The notes beneath the pieces were generated by a model, which did not search any database, was not told where the DNA came from, and saw only the letters and a list, made by a program, of their open reading frames with translations. 64,000 bases of DNA from Caballeronia peredens. Lineage in GTDB: Bacteria > Pseudomonadota > Gammaproteobacteria > Burkholderiales > Burkholderiaceae. Numbering within the stretch: the stretch's first letter is position 1; the number at the start of each line of letters is the position of its first letter. Both the position numbers and the translations under genes were made by a program. The stretch is from the NCBI GenBank assembly GCA_001544595.2, contig FCOH02000015.1, positions 1-64,000 of the forward strand, written 5' to 3'. Shown piece after piece: positions 47,283 to 57,383 of the stretch.

Positions 47283-49829
47283 ATGATCCGAACGATCCAA
47301 GCCCGCATGGCCGCAACGTACGGGAAAATTCAGCCCAAAGAGAACAACACGATCAAGCCCTTGAGCAAATATCCGTATCCGATTCCCAGCCGCGAAGAGA
47401 TTCTCGGCGTGCTGCGCACGAGCGAGACTCCGCATGCCGCGAACGACATCGCCGAGGCGCTGTCGATCAAACGCCAGGAGCGTGAAGGATTTTTCAAGCG
47501 CCTGGCGGCCATGGAACGCGACGGGCAAATCCGCCTCGACAAACGCGGCCACTATCAACTCACTCATCCGTCGAATTTTGTCGCGGGCCGCGTACAGGGG
47601 CATCGTGACGGCTTCGGCTTCCTGATTCGCGACGACGGCCAGGACGACCTGTTCCTGCCCAATGGCGAAATGCAGAAGGTCATGCACAACGACCGCGTGC
47701 TTGCGCGCATCGTCGGCTATGACCGTCGCGGGCGGCCGGAAGGGCATATCGTCGAGGTGACGGACCGGGCCAACAAACGCATCATCGGGCGGCTCATCAA
47801 CGAGAACGGCGCGCTGCTGCTCGTGCCCGAAGACAAGCGCATCGGCCACGACATCCTCATCACGCAGAATCCGAAGAAGGCGAAGGTCGGACAGGTGGTC
47901 TCCGTCGATCTGACGGATTTCCCGAGCCGCCATTCGCAGCCGCTCGGGCGCGTGGCGGAGGTGATCGGCGATATCGACGATCCCGGCATGGAGATCGAGA
48001 TCGCCGTGCGCAAATACGGCGTGCCGCACGAGTTCAGCGACGCCGCCATCGCGCAGGCGGCCAAGCTGCCCGACGAAGTGCGTCCGGTGGATATCCGTCA
48101 TCGCGTCGATCTGCGCGACGTGCCGCTCGTCACCATCGACGGTGAAGATGCGCGCGACTTCGACGACGCCGTCTACTGCGAGCCGGTCGCGGTCGGCCGC
48201 GGCCAGGGCTTCCGCATGCTGGTGGCGATCGCGGACGTGTCGCACTACGTGCGCCCGAACGACCCGCTCGACGTCGATGCGCTCGATCGCAGCACGTCGG
48301 TGTACTTTCCGCGCCGCGTGATTCCGATGCTGCCGGAGAAGCTGTCGAACGGTCTGTGCTCGCTCAATCCGGACGTCGACCGCTGCGTGCTCGTGTGCGA
48401 CATGGTCATCACCGCGCGCGGCGAGATCAAGGCGTATCAGTTCTATCCCGGCGTGATGCACTCGGCGGCGCGGCTCACTTATACGGAAGTCGCGGCCGTG
48501 CTGACCAACACGAAGGGTCCGGAAGCCACGCGCCGCGCCGACATTCTGCCGCAGTTGCAGAATCTCTACGGCGTCTACAAGGCGCTGCACGCGGCGCGCC
48601 AGAAACGCGGCGCGATCGATTTCGATACGACGGAGACGTATATCGTCGTGAATTCGCAGGGCAAGATCGAGCAGATCGTGCCGCGGCATCGCAACGACGC
48701 GCATCGGCTGATCGAGGAATGCATGCTTGCCGCGAACGTCTGCGCGGCCGATTTCCTGAAGCGCAACAAGCATCCGGGTCTGTACCGCGTGCACGCCGGT
48801 CCGACGGAAGAAAAGCTCGAGAATTTGCGCACGTTCCTGCGCGGCGTCGGTTTGACGCTCACCGGCGGCGCCAAGCCGCACGCGAGCGACTACGCCGCGC
48901 TGATCGCGCAGATCCGCGACCGGCCCGACGCGCAGATGCTGCAATCGATGGTGCTTCGCTCGATGCAGCAAGCCGTGTATAGCCCCGACAACATCGGCCA
49001 TTTCGGACTGGCTTACGAAGCGTATGCGCACTTCACGAGTCCGATCCGGCGCTATCCCGACTTGCTCACGCATCGCGCGATCTACGCAATCCTGCAGGGC
49101 AAGAAGTATCTGCCGGACATCAGTCACGACATTTTCCTGAGCACGGGCCTGACCAAAGCCGCGCGCGAAATGCAGAAAGCCGACGACACCGCGCGCGGAC
49201 GCTCGCGCAACAGCGTGGCGATCTGGGAAGAACTGGGTTTGCACTGTTCGTCGAACGAGCGGCGCGCCGACGAAGCCTCGCGCGACGTCGAAGCGTGGCT
49301 CAAGTGCTACTTCATGCGCGACAAGCTCGGCGAGGAATACGGCGGCATGGTGAACGGCGTGACGTCGTTCGGCATCTTCGTGCAGCTGGATTCGTTGTTC
49401 ATCGAGGGGCTCGTGCATGTGACCGAGCTCGGCTCCGACTACTTCCAGTACGACGAGATCAAGAACGAGTTGCGCGGCGAGCGCACGGGTATTCGCTATC
49501 GCATGTCGGATCGCGTGCGCGTGCAGGTGAGCCGCGTCGATCTCGATGCGCGCAAGATCGATTTCCGCCTCGTACGCGATACGCCGGTGAAGCCGCCGTC
49601 GCCGCGGCCGCCGTCCGGCGTGGCCGATACGGCGAGCGCGGTGAATGGTGCGGCGGGCCCGCGCATCCGCCCGTTCAGCGACGACGACGCGCCCAGCACG
49701 CGCGCGCGCGGCGGCACGAAGAAGGGCGCCACGCCGGCGGCGAGCACGCGCGGCGGGGCGGCGGCCAGGAAACGCGGCGCGGCTTCCAAGCCGGCGTCTC
49801 AAGGGCGGCCGGCGCGCAAGAAGCGCTGA
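47283..49829 (+). CDS. rnr: ribonuclease R
   Basis: This protein of up to 848 residues is a processive 3'-5' exoribonuclease for structured RNA and tmRNA-tagged messages. An N-terminal helix-turn-helix-like domain ([16 protein letters not shown]) and cold-shock domains precede the RNB domain with [13 protein letters not shown], the catalytic Asp cluster. An S1 domain (about 725-805, [28 protein letters not shown]) and a Lys/Arg/Ala tail end the protein. I list the first ATG (47283). An in-frame ATG at 47307 or the TTG at 47361, which opens directly on the conserved SKYPYP, may be the true start; GAGG lies 12 bases before 47283. Confidence 0.94.
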   Translation: MIRTIQARMAATYGKIQPKENNTIKPLSKYPYPIPSREEILGVLRTSETPHAANDIAEALSIKRQEREGFFKRLAAMERDGQIRLDKRGHYQLTHPSNFVAGRVQGHRDGFGFLIRDDGQDDLFLPNGEMQKVMHNDRVLARIVGYDRRGRPEGHIVEVTDRANKRIIGRLINENGALLLVPEDKRIGHDILITQNPKKAKVGQVVSVDLTDFPSRHSQPLGRVAEVIGDIDDPGMEIEIAVRKYGVPHEFSDAAIAQAAKLPDEVRPVDIRHRVDLRDVPLVTIDGEDARDFDDAVYCEPVAVGRGQGFRMLVAIADVSHYVRPNDPLDVDALDRSTSVYFPRRVIPMLPEKLSNGLCSLNPDVDRCVLVCDMVITARGEIKAYQFYPGVMHSAARLTYTEVAAVLTNTKGPEATRRADILPQLQNLYGVYKALHAARQKRGAIDFDTTETYIVVNSQGKIEQIVPRHRNDAHRLIEECMLAANVCAADFLKRNKHPGLYRVHAGPTEEKLENLRTFLRGVGLTLTGGAKPHASDYAALIAQIRDRPDAQMLQSMVLRSMQQAVYSPDNIGHFGLAYEAYAHFTSPIRRYPDLLTHRAIYAILQGKKYLPDISHDIFLSTGLTKAAREMQKADDTARGRSRNSVAIWEELGLHCSSNERRADEASRDVEAWLKCYFMRDKLGEEYGGMVNGVTSFGIFVQLDSLFIEGLVHVTELGSDYFQYDEIKNELRGERTGIRYRMSDRVRVQVSRVDLDARKIDFRLVRDTPVKPPSPRPPSGVADTASAVNGAAGPRIRPFSDDDAPSTRARGGTKKGATPAASTRGGAAARKRGAASKPASQGRPARKKR

Positions 49830-49864
49830 GGCGGTCCGCGGTAGATTCAGGCAAGTTCAAGGCA

Positions 49865-49930
49865 GGCGGCGCGCACGTTCAGCGCCGCCACACATTACGC
49901 GCGGTCCGATGCTTCATGCGTCGGACCGCG
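49865..49930 (+). promoter_or_regulatory. two tandem hairpins in the rnr/rlmB junction
   Basis: GGCGGCGC/GCGCCGCC (49865-49889) and CGCGGTCCGA/TCGGACCGCG (49900-49930) are both perfect stems. TCGTGCTTTT after the second is a weak T run, so the second may terminate in part. Confidence 0.5.
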
Positions 49931-49968
49931 TCGTGCTTTTCAAGTTTTCACGAAGGTTCGGATCAGTC

Positions 49969-50712
49969 ATGTCACGTCTCAAGGTTCTCTACGGATTTCA
50001 CGCAGTGACCGCACGCTTGCGCGCGGATGCATCGTCGATCGAGGAGGTGCTGTACGACCCCACGCGCAAGGATCGGCGCATGCAGGATTTTCTGCGTTCC
50101 GCGAAGGAAGCGGGCGTGCGGCTGATCGCGGCGGACGAGTCGCGGCTCTGGGGGCTGGCGGGAAACATCCAGCATCAGGGCATCGTGGCGCGCGCGAACG
50201 ATCTGCCGCTGGCGCAGAATCTGGCCGAGCTGCTCGACGGCATTTCCGGCACGCCATTGCTGCTGGTGCTCGATGGCGTCACCGATCCGCATAATCTGGG
50301 CGCATGCCTGCGCGTCGCGGATGCGGCCGGTGCGCATGCGGTCATCGCGCCGCGCGACCGGTCGGCGGGTTTGAACGCGACCGCGGCGAAAGTGGCGAGC
50401 GGCGCCGCGGAGAGCGTGCCGTATATCACCGTGACGAATCTGGCGCGGGCGCTGCGCGAGCTTAAGGACGCGGGCGTCTGGGTGATCGGCACGGCAGGCG
50501 ACGCGAGCGCGAGTCTCTACGAGACGAAGCTCGACGGCCCGGTGGCGATCGTCGTCGGCGCGGAGGGCGAGGGAATGCGGCGGCTCACGCGCGAGACCTG
50601 CGACGAAATCATGAATATCCCGATGGCGGGGACGGTCGAGAGCCTCAATGTGTCGGTGGCGTCGGGCGTGTGTCTGTTCGAGGCGGTCAGGCAGAGGGGG
50701 GTGAAGAAGTAA
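49969..50712 (+). CDS. rlmB: 23S rRNA (guanosine-2'-O-)-methyltransferase RlmB
   Basis: This 247-residue SPOUT enzyme methylates G2251 of 23S rRNA with S-adenosylmethionine. A short N-terminal substrate-binding domain ([11 protein letters not shown]) leads to the knotted domain, with [23 protein letters not shown] (motif 1), [13 protein letters not shown] (motif 2) and [25 protein letters not shown] (motif 3). The ATG at 49969 is standard; the frame upstream to 49645 overlaps rnr. In many Proteobacteria rnr and rlmB lie together as here. Confidence 0.95.
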   Translation: MSRLKVLYGFHAVTARLRADASSIEEVLYDPTRKDRRMQDFLRSAKEAGVRLIAADESRLWGLAGNIQHQGIVARANDLPLAQNLAELLDGISGTPLLLVLDGVTDPHNLGACLRVADAAGAHAVIAPRDRSAGLNATAAKVASGAAESVPYITVTNLARALRELKDAGVWVIGTAGDASASLYETKLDGPVAIVVGAEGEGMRRLTRETCDEIMNIPMAGTVESLNVSVASGVCLFEAVRQRGVKK

Positions 50713-50723
50713 GGCGCGTGGTC

Positions 50724-51560
50724 ATGAAAAACCCCCTCGCCATATCCGCGCTGATATCGGCGATGATGCTCACCGCCTGCACCACCGCCCGGATCGACCG
50801 CGGCACCTACATCGCCGACACGAGCCACCCCGCGAAAAACGCCGACTCCCGCATCCGTTTCCTCGTGATGCACTACACGGAAATCGACGAAGCCGGTTCG
50901 CTCGCGGTGCTGACCGGCGATCAGGTCAGCGTGCACTATGTCGTGCCGGACGCGCCGCGCATCGAGCGAGGCGAGCCGGTCGTGTATCAACTGGTTCCCG
51001 AAGACAAGCGCGCCTGGCACGCAGGCCTCAGTTCCTGGCAAGGCGCGACGGAACTGAACGCGTCGTCGATCGGCATCGAGAACGTGAACCTCGGTCCCGT
51101 CGATGAAAAAAACGGCGAAACGCGATGGCAGCCGTATCCGTCCGCGCAGATCGACGCGCTTATCAGACTCTCGCGCGATATCGTCGCGCGCTACCGGATT
51201 CCTCCGACGCGCGTCGTCGGGCATAGCGACATCGCGCCACAGCGCAAGATCGATCCCGGTCCGGCGTTTCCGTGGCGCACGCTGTACGATGCCGGCATCG
51301 GCGCCTGGCCCGACGACGCAACCGTCGCCGCGCATCTCGCCGGTCGCGATCCGAAAGCGCCATCCGACGTGCGCGCGCTGCAGGAAAAGCTGAAACGCTA
51401 CGGCTACGATGTCGCGACCGACGGCGTGCTCGACGACAAAACCCGCCACGTCTTCAGCGCGTTCCAGATGCACTTCCGGCCGTCGGACTACGCGGGGAAT
51501 CCGGACGCGCAAAGCGACGCCATCGCGCAGGCCTTGCTCGACAAATATTTCGCCAACTGA
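50724..51560 (+). CDS. amiD: N-acetylmuramoyl-L-alanine amidase, AmiD-like lipoprotein
   Basis: This 278-residue outer-membrane lipoprotein cleaves peptidoglycan between muramic acid and L-Ala. The lipobox is MLTAC (Cys19). The amidase-2 domain (about 30-190) has FLVMHYTE with zinc ligand His50, HYVVP, and VVGHSDIAPQRKIDPGPAFPW with the second His and catalytic residues. A peptidoglycan-binding repeat (about 215-270, DVRALQEKLKRYGYDVATDGVLDDKT) closes the chain. The length equals E. coli AmiD (276). The start is at the ATG after GTGGTC; it is 11 bp from rlmB. Confidence 0.9.
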   Translation: MKNPLAISALISAMMLTACTTARIDRGTYIADTSHPAKNADSRIRFLVMHYTEIDEAGSLAVLTGDQVSVHYVVPDAPRIERGEPVVYQLVPEDKRAWHAGLSSWQGATELNASSIGIENVNLGPVDEKNGETRWQPYPSAQIDALIRLSRDIVARYRIPPTRVVGHSDIAPQRKIDPGPAFPWRTLYDAGIGAWPDDATVAAHLAGRDPKAPSDVRALQEKLKRYGYDVATDGVLDDKTRHVFSAFQMHFRPSDYAGNPDAQSDAIAQALLDKYFAN

Positions 51561-51566
51561 AGAAGG

Positions 51567-51971
51567 ATGGCCACGATGGGCGATTTCTTCCTGCCGTTGC
51601 GGGCGATCCACATGATCTGCGCGGGCCTGTCGATCGCCGGATTCGTGTTGCGCTGGATCTGGATGCTGACCGATTCGCGGCTGCTCGCCGCGCGTCCGAC
51701 AAAAATCCTGCCGCATCTCGTCGATACGCTGCTGCTCGCGAGCGCGATCGCACTGGTGGCGATCATCGGCTTCTCCGCGAACGCCGCGTGGCTCGGCGCC
51801 AAGATCGCCGGCCTCGTCGTGTATGTCGTGCTCGGAACGCTGGCGCTCAAGCGCGGACGCACGAAAGGCGCACGCGCGGTGTACGGCGTGCTGGCGATCG
51901 TCGTGTTCGCGTTCATCGCGTCGGTCGCGCGCTCGCACGATCCGCTCGGTTTTCTGCGCACGATTGCATGA
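51567..51971 (+). CDS. SirB2 family membrane protein
   Basis: This 134-residue inner-membrane protein has about four membrane segments ([72 protein letters not shown]), with the conserved H of the first. The charge pattern and small size are those of SirB2, a protein of unknown function once named for a regulator of an invasion gene. It starts 6 bp after the amidase and probably shares its transcript. Confidence 0.85.
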   Translation: MATMGDFFLPLRAIHMICAGLSIAGFVLRWIWMLTDSRLLAARPTKILPHLVDTLLLASAIALVAIIGFSANAAWLGAKIAGLVVYVVLGTLALKRGRTKGARAVYGVLAIVVFAFIASVARSHDPLGFLRTIA

Positions 51972-52029
51972 CCGGGGCGTGCGCTCCGATAAAATCGAGC
52001 TTTCCCCTCTCACGCGCAGCACCGCTCCC

Positions 52030-52722
52030 ATGACTCAAGACGAACTCAAGCAACTGGTCGGCCAGGCCGCCGCCGACTACGTGAACGCGAACGTGCCCGA
52101 AGGCGCGATCATCGGCGTCGGCACCGGATCGACCGCCAATTGCTTCATCGACGCACTGGCCCGATCGAAGGCGCGCTATCGCGGCGCGGTGTCGAGCTCG
52201 CTCGCGACCACCGCGCGGCTCGAATCGCACGGCTTCAAGGTGTTCGATCTGAACGAGATCGAGTCTTTGCCGGTGTATGTGGACGGCGCCGATGAAATCG
52301 ACGCGAGCGGCGCGATGATCAAGGGTGGCGGCGGCGCGCTCACGCGCGAGAAAATCGTCGCGTCCGTGGCCGACGTGTTCGTGTGTATCGCGGACGCGAG
52401 CAAGCGCGTTCCCGTCATGGGCAAGTTTCCGCTGCCCGTCGAGGTCGTGCCGATGGCGCGCACCGCGATCGGCCGCAAGCTCGCGGCGCTGGGCGGCGTG
52501 CCGATCGTGCGCGTGACGAAGGACGGCTCGCCTTTCATCACCGATAACGGCAACGAGATCATCGACGTGAAAGGCCTCTCGATCGACGATCCGCGCGGGC
52601 TCGAAGCACAGCTCAACGCGTGGCCGGGCGTCGTGACGGTCGGGCTTTTCGCCGCGCGCGGTGCGAATCTCTGCTTGCTCGGCACGGACACCGGCGTCGA
52701 GCGCATCGACTACGCCGCATAG
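52030..52722 (+). CDS. rpiA: ribose-5-phosphate isomerase A
   Basis: This 230-residue enzyme interconverts ribose-5-phosphate and ribulose-5-phosphate in the pentose phosphate pathway. The phosphate-loop [16 protein letters not shown] (about 27-42), YVDGADEID (catalytic Asp and the acid Glu), [12 protein letters not shown] and [13 protein letters not shown] are all present. The start is set by the family N-terminus ([15 protein letters not shown]). It follows the SirB2-type gene by 58 bp and ends in a bidirectional terminator. Confidence 0.96.
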   Translation: MTQDELKQLVGQAAADYVNANVPEGAIIGVGTGSTANCFIDALARSKARYRGAVSSSLATTARLESHGFKVFDLNEIESLPVYVDGADEIDASGAMIKGGGGALTREKIVASVADVFVCIADASKRVPVMGKFPLPVEVVPMARTAIGRKLAALGGVPIVRVTKDGSPFITDNGNEIIDVKGLSIDDPRGLEAQLNAWPGVVTVGLFAARGANLCLLGTDTGVERIDYAA

Positions 52723-52755
52723 AAAAATGGCCCGGGTTGAAATCCGGGCCATTTT
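52723..52755. terminator. bidirectional Rho-independent terminator
   Basis: AAAAATGGCCCGG-GTTGAAAT-CCGGGCCATTTTT is an exact inverted repeat between the convergent rpiA and exopolysaccharide-priming gene. Confidence 0.92.
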
Positions 52756-52776
52756 TGTCTCCCCACATCCTGACGC

Positions 52777-54222
52777 TCAGAAAGCGTTGCGTCCGATGAA
52801 TCCCTTGAACATGGTCATCGCGACAATCTTGATGTCGAACCAGAACGACCAGTTGTGGATGTAGAACAGGTCGAACTTCACGCGGCTCTGCATCTTCTCG
52901 ACTTTCTCCGTCGCGCCGCGATAGCCGTTCACCTGCGCCCAGCCCGTGATGCCCGGCTTGATCCGATAGCGGAACATGTAGCCGTAGACGAGATCCTTGT
53001 AGAGATCGTCGTGCTCCACCGCGTGCGGCCGCGGTCCCACCACCGACATGTGCCCGAACAGCACGTTCAGGAACTGCGGCAACTCGTCGAGGCTCGTGCG
53101 CCGCAGGAAAGCGCCGACCTTCGTCACGCGCGGATCGTTGCGCGTCGCCTGCGTCACGTGGCCTTTCGTCTCCTGATGCACCGCCATCGAACGGAACTTG
53201 TAGATGCGGAACGGCCGTCCGTCCGCACCCTTGCGATGCTGCGTGAAGAACACCGGACCTTTCGACGTCGCCTTGACCGCAATCGCAATCGCGATCAGAA
53301 GCGGCGAGAGCGCGAACAGGGCCGTCGCCGCGAACAGGCGGTCGAACAGCATCTTCGGCCACATCTGCAAGGTGCTGACGGGCGAAGTCGTCAGGTTGAT
53401 GGTGGCGAGGCCGGCCACGTCCGTCATCGAATGATTGAAGAGCGAAATGCTGCGCGTATCCGGAATCAGCCGCAGATTCACGAAGTCGTGCCGCAATGCA
53501 TGCACGAAGCGGTAGATCGTGTGCTCCTGCGAAAGCGGCAGCGCGAGCCACACTTCGTTGATTTCCTCGGCGCGCACTTTCTCGACGAGTTCGTCGAAAT
53601 CGTTCAGCACCGGCAGACGTGTGCCGCCCGTGCCGATCGCGGTCGCCGGCCCCGGCATGCTGCCGACGCCGCTCGCATGCAGTTCCTCGTCGCCGGTCGT
53701 GTCGAGCAGACAGACGGGCGTGAAGCCTTGCTCAGGCGTGCTGCTCAGGTGCGCGAGCAACGTGCGCGCGAAGCCCTGTGCGCCGACGATCGCCACCGTG
53801 CGCTGATTGAGGCCGCGTCCGCGCATCGCGCGCAGGCCCGAATACACCACCAGCTTCACCGCGATGATGAGCGCGCCGGAGATCACGGTCGAATACGCGA
53901 ACCACAGCCGCGACACCGAATCCATGCGATGCAGCGTGAAGGCGAGGACGAGGCCCGCCGCCACCACCGCCAGCCACGCGAGCGCGACGCGCGCGAGCAT
54001 CACCGGCAGCGGCTTGCCGCGCCAGGTCTCGTAGACCCCGAACGCGGGAAAGAGGAGCAGGGCGAGGACGGAATTGAACGCGATCAGCAGTCTTTCGATG
54101 TCGCTGATATCGAGCGTGGCGAAGCGCATCGAATGCGCGATCAGGCCGCCTGCGATAATCAGGAGCACGTCGAGACAGCGTGCCGACCACGCAAACATGT
54201 CGTGATTTTTTGCTTGCATCAT
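52777..54222 (-). CDS. undecaprenyl-phosphate glycosyl-1-phosphate transferase (exopolysaccharide priming)
   Basis: This 481-residue membrane enzyme moves a sugar phosphate (usually glucose) from a UDP-sugar to undecaprenyl phosphate and so starts exopolysaccharide assembly. The N-terminal half has about four or five membrane segments and a nucleotide-sensing Rossmann-like region ([14 protein letters not shown]). The C-terminal domain (about 290-481) has [58 protein letters not shown] and the [10 protein letters not shown] / [17 protein letters not shown] end, all WcaJ/BceB-like. Start ATG at 54222; the Crp-like gene lies 7 bp upstream on the same strand. Confidence 0.93.
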   Translation of the reverse strand: MMQAKNHDMFAWSARCLDVLLIIAGGLIAHSMRFATLDISDIERLLIAFNSVLALLLFPAFGVYETWRGKPLPVMLARVALAWLAVVAAGLVLAFTLHRMDSVSRLWFAYSTVISGALIIAVKLVVYSGLRAMRGRGLNQRTVAIVGAQGFARTLLAHLSSTPEQGFTPVCLLDTTGDEELHASGVGSMPGPATAIGTGGTRLPVLNDFDELVEKVRAEEINEVWLALPLSQEHTIYRFVHALRHDFVNLRLIPDTRSISLFNHSMTDVAGLATINLTTSPVSTLQMWPKMLFDRLFAATALFALSPLLIAIAIAVKATSKGPVFFTQHRKGADGRPFRIYKFRSMAVHQETKGHVTQATRNDPRVTKVGAFLRRTSLDELPQFLNVLFGHMSVVGPRPHAVEHDDLYKDLVYGYMFRYRIKPGITGWAQVNGYRGATEKVEKMQSRVKFDLFYIHNWSFWFDIKIVAMTMFKGFIGRNAF

Positions 54223-54229
54223 GCAACCG

Positions 54230-54976
54230 TCAGACGCTGGAGGCCGATACTGCCTCGGTTGCACGAAGACGCGGGAGCAGACGGTCGAATTCGCGCTTGA
54301 CCAGTCCATAGCACTCGCACGCGCGAGCTTCGAGGCCTTCGCGGTCGACCACCTTGATGCAGCCGCGGCTATGATGGATCAGCCCTGCGTCGTGCAGCTT
54401 GCCCGCCGCTTCCGTCACGCCTTCGCGGCGCACACCCAGCATGTCGGCGATCAGTTGCTGCGTGACTTGCAGTTCATTCGACGCGGTGCGATCGATTTCG
54501 ATCAGGAGCCAGCGGCACAGTTGCTTGTTCAGCGAGTGATGGCGGTTGCATGCAGCCGTCTGCGCGACCTGCGTGAGCAGCGCTTGCATGTACAAGAGCA
54601 TCAGGCGGCGCAGGAAGTCCGAGCGGCCGAACTGTTCGCGCAGCGCTTGTGCGCTCATGCGATAGGCGAAGCCCGGGCATTGCACCTGCACGCGCGTCGG
54701 CATGGTTTCGCCGCCCGTGAGCACGGGGACGCCCGTCATGCCTTCGCGGCCGACTGCGGCGATCTCGACCGAGCCGCCGTCTTCCATCGTGTGCAGCAGC
54801 GAGATGATCGCGGTCGTCGGGAAATAGACGTGATGAATGCGCTGTCCCGAATCGCACAGCAGTTGTTCGGTGCGCAGCTGGACGAGTTCGAGATGCGGCG
54901 TGAGCGCTTGCCATTCGTGGGCGGGAAGTGCGCCAAGCAGATGATTGCCGTGCAGATCGGACTGGAGGGTCAGCAT
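54230..54976 (-). CDS. Crp/Fnr family transcriptional regulator
   Basis: This 248-residue regulator has a cyclic-nucleotide-like sensor barrel (about 15-130; HVYFPTTAIISLLHTMEDGGSVEIAAVGREGMTGV) and a C-terminal helix-turn-helix (about 170-215; QQLIADMLGVRREGVTEAAGKLHDAGLI). The sensor is the version that lacks the cAMP Arg/Ser pair and Fnr cysteines, so the signal is unknown. It overlaps no gene but lies 7 bp before the priming transferase, which points to a two-gene unit in which it may regulate polysaccharide synthesis. Confidence 0.9.
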   Translation of the reverse strand: MLTLQSDLHGNHLLGALPAHEWQALTPHLELVQLRTEQLLCDSGQRIHHVYFPTTAIISLLHTMEDGGSVEIAAVGREGMTGVPVLTGGETMPTRVQVQCPGFAYRMSAQALREQFGRSDFLRRLMLLYMQALLTQVAQTAACNRHHSLNKQLCRWLLIEIDRTASNELQVTQQLIADMLGVRREGVTEAAGKLHDAGLIHHSRGCIKVVDREGLEARACECYGLVKREFDRLLPRLRATEAVSASSV

Positions 54977-55964
54977 GATTGGTTCTCTCGTAACTTCGCG
55001 CGTTGCGCTTCACATTTTTATTTACTGATATGACCGTCTTCTCATACGTCTTGCGACCGCATCGAAAACACTGCACATCAGCCCCGTAGCTGCCCGTCGT
55101 CGCGTGAGTTGATTTTGTTGTGAGCGCCGGCCGGGATGCGAGTGCTTTATAGCGAGGACCGTGCCAATGCGGGCAATCGCAATGCTGGCGTGGCCTCATT
55201 GCGGAAGAGAAAATCGTGATGCAGCGCAGCGCATCGTTTTTGTTTCACTCTTGAACATTGGTGGTCTTAGGAATACGTGCAGGCCCCAATGAGTTTCATC
55301 AGCGCAATCCCCCCAAGAGTAGGTTCGGTCTTATCGCATCGCCGCGCGACAAGCCTCGCAGGTCGACATCCCGTCGACAGGAGACCTTCTTTCGTAGGGT
55401 TAATGAAAAATGATTCATCTGTGTTCCATGCGCTGAGTGGGATAACGAACGCGGCTCGACCAGCGAACCTCTTGCTTCCCCGCGAAGCCTTGCGGAACAA
55501 GGCCCGGCGGGCATCGTCGCGAGCGCCGGGGCGAACGTATCATCGAGCAGAAACGTTGCGCGCATCGCACGAAACGCAAAGCCCGCGTGCGATACCGGGC
55601 GCGGGCGCGCACGCGAAGCGGCGAAATCCCAAGCTGAATATGGCTCACGCCACGCTTGCAGGCAGCCAGGCATGCGCCTGACGATCGCAGCTGAGCCGTA
55701 AAACGTTTGCGGTCGAATCGTCGGACCGATGTCTTGCAACGCGCGAAACGCGGCTCGATGCGAACGTGCCGAAATGTTTCATCGCGGACAATCTCATGCG
55801 GAACGAATGAATCCGGCGAAATGACGAGTGCGCAAAAATTGCCGCAACGACATCAGGCAGTCACGCGTTTCTGATTGGAACCCGATGATGTGAGTGAATG
55901 AAAAAGCCCTTGAAACAAGGGCTAAAATCTGTTTTTCGCGCCAGCCACGGCGCATATCAAATGA
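54977..55964. other. gene-poor stretch, 988 bp
   Basis: No open frame here has a start signal, signal peptide or family feature. The two longest (55277-55681 plus, 55299-55739 minus) overlap on opposite strands and look random. The part next to 54976 is the promoter region of the Crp-like gene and is AT-rich (about 54995-55050). A weak hairpin with a T run on the plus strand (about 55217-55243) and the dyad GTCGAC-ATCCC-GTCGAC (near 55355) are the only structure I see. A long leader, an sRNA or a decayed gene is possible. Confidence 0.5.
55898..55923 (-). terminator. Rho-independent terminator of the DUF1839-like gene
   Basis: On the minus strand AGCCCTTG-TTT-CAAGGGCT runs into five T. It lies about 45 bp after the stop at 55965. 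Confidence 0.88.
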
Positions 55965-57008
55965 TTAACAGACGATATCCGCGAGCGGAGGAACGACGCG
56001 CTCATACGCTTCCTCGATGACATCGAATGATGCTTCGCAGAGTTCACGCCGGCCGTGCGACAGCGCACGCGCAAGCCTGCATTGCATGACCATCGTTTCG
56101 CTCGCGATCTTGCGCGCGCTCATATGCGTGTGCGGAGGAATGTCGAAGCCTTGCTCGCGCAACCATTGCAGATAATGCGCGAGCAGTTCGAAGTTGGCGC
56201 CAAGTTGGCGCATCACGTTGAACGCATAGTGACGCGCATAGGGCTCGCCGCGCGCGATCATGGTTTCGACGTGCTCGGGAAAGGCCGTGCGCCAGCGCGT
56301 GATCGGGTTGTGCGCGGGGCGCCGCAGCAAATGCACGCACAGCAGATCGGCCGAAGCCTCGGCGAGCGGCGTGCCCGACAGCGCATCTCTTACGTGCTTC
56401 ACGAATTCGACGTGCGGAAAGAGCGATGCCGCCGCTGCTCCATGCTCGTGCGCCGCGTCGGCGCGCAGGATGCCGTCGAAATCGTCGCCGTCGAGAAGGT
56501 GATAACCCGTGTGATGAAAGTAACCGAGACGCCGCGCATCGGGATCGATCACGTCGATGCCGATCGTCGTCTTCGCATGTTCGCGCCGGTACGAAACCGC
56601 ACGCATGTCCGGCAAATAGAACGCATCCACTTCGACCAGCACGATATTCCCGCGGCGCGTCTGCACGAGCGCGCGCTCTTCGAGCGAATCGAATACCGAG
56701 AGTTCCTGCGCCTGCAGGCCGTAGAGTTTTTCGATGTCCTCGAACGGCAGCTTGCCGAGCGTGAACTGATCGTCTTCGAAGTCCTGCGTGACGGTGAACG
56801 CGAGCGCCGCGCGCGGCTCGAGGCCGCTGCCGTGAAGGATTTCGATCCACAGATCGACGGGCGCCACACCCTCGCGCCAGATGCGCTCGCCGCGATGCAG
56901 CGCATGCGCGTGATGACGCCGCGCACGCATGCGCAAGGGATCGAGTGACACGACGCGGGAACGACCCGCGCCTGAACCCGCCACACCGCTCGTATGGAAC
57001 GCGCTCAT
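55965..57008 (-). CDS. DUF1839-like protein, 347 aa
   Basis: This 347-residue cytoplasmic protein resembles DUF1839. It has an N-terminal RVVSLDPLRMRARRHHAHALHRGERIWRE, a central DAFYLPDMRAVSYRREHAKTTIGIDVIDPDARRLGYFHHTGYHLLDGDDFDGIL and a helical end with HYAFNVMRQLGANFELLAHYLQWL. From memory, such genes often lie near amino acid:carrier-protein ligases in rhizobia and Burkholderia, but no ligase or carrier gene is in this window. The ATG at 57008 has GAGGTAAC seven bases upstream, better than the frame start at 57173. Function unknown. Confidence 0.75.
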   Translation of the reverse strand: MSAFHTSGVAGSGAGRSRVVSLDPLRMRARRHHAHALHRGERIWREGVAPVDLWIEILHGSGLEPRAALAFTVTQDFEDDQFTLGKLPFEDIEKLYGLQAQELSVFDSLEERALVQTRRGNIVLVEVDAFYLPDMRAVSYRREHAKTTIGIDVIDPDARRLGYFHHTGYHLLDGDDFDGILRADAAHEHGAAAASLFPHVEFVKHVRDALSGTPLAEASADLLCVHLLRRPAHNPITRWRTAFPEHVETMIARGEPYARHYAFNVMRQLGANFELLAHYLQWLREQGFDIPPHTHMSARKIASETMVMQCRLARALSHGRRELCEASFDVIEEAYERVVPPLADIVC

Positions 57009-57383
57009 GCCGTTACCTCGGGCCGGGAACGCCGGCGTCCGATACCGCATGCGCTGCAAAGCGGGATTCTTTTTTTTGTCGTGCGGCTCTGTCGCGTTCG
57101 ATGGCGGTATGCATTCTGATTTTCCCATGAAGGTGCCGGAATACGCGAGTGCTATCGACGTGGGCACGCGCACGCGGCAGCCCGCAACGTGGGCGTGCGC
57201 GTGACGTTTATCTGTCGAGCAGGCGTCTTTTTCCCCGGGACGCCTTTTTGCGTGTGGTGGACCCTATTTGAAGCGCGGCCAAGGTTTGGGTCGGTGCGAT
57301 GGCGCACTGAGTCCCGGCGGGCTGCAACGTAACGTTTAATCGTCGCAACGCCGGTAATTGCCGGTCAGGCATGGAGATAATCA
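57009..57383. other. divergent intergenic region, 375 bp
   Basis: It lies between the DUF1839-like gene (minus) and the ElaA-like gene (plus), so it must hold both promoters. The hairpin AGGCGTC/GACGCCT followed by five T (57221-57248) has no obvious plus-strand gene ahead of it. I see no open frame with a start signal. Confidence 0.45.
57221..57248 (+). terminator. orphan terminator-like hairpin
   Basis: AGGCGTC ... GACGCCT runs into TTTTTG, with an 11-base T/C/G-rich loop. No plus-strand gene lies upstream within the intergenic region, so it might end a short RNA or a leader of the 57384 gene. Confidence 0.5.

Noticed and set aside
47193..49802. An 869-residue minus-strand frame opposite rnr
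   Set aside because: Antisense shadow of RNase R.
55277..55739. Two overlapping open frames on opposite strands in the gene-poor kilobase
   Set aside because: Neither has a ribosome site, signal peptide or family pattern; both look random.
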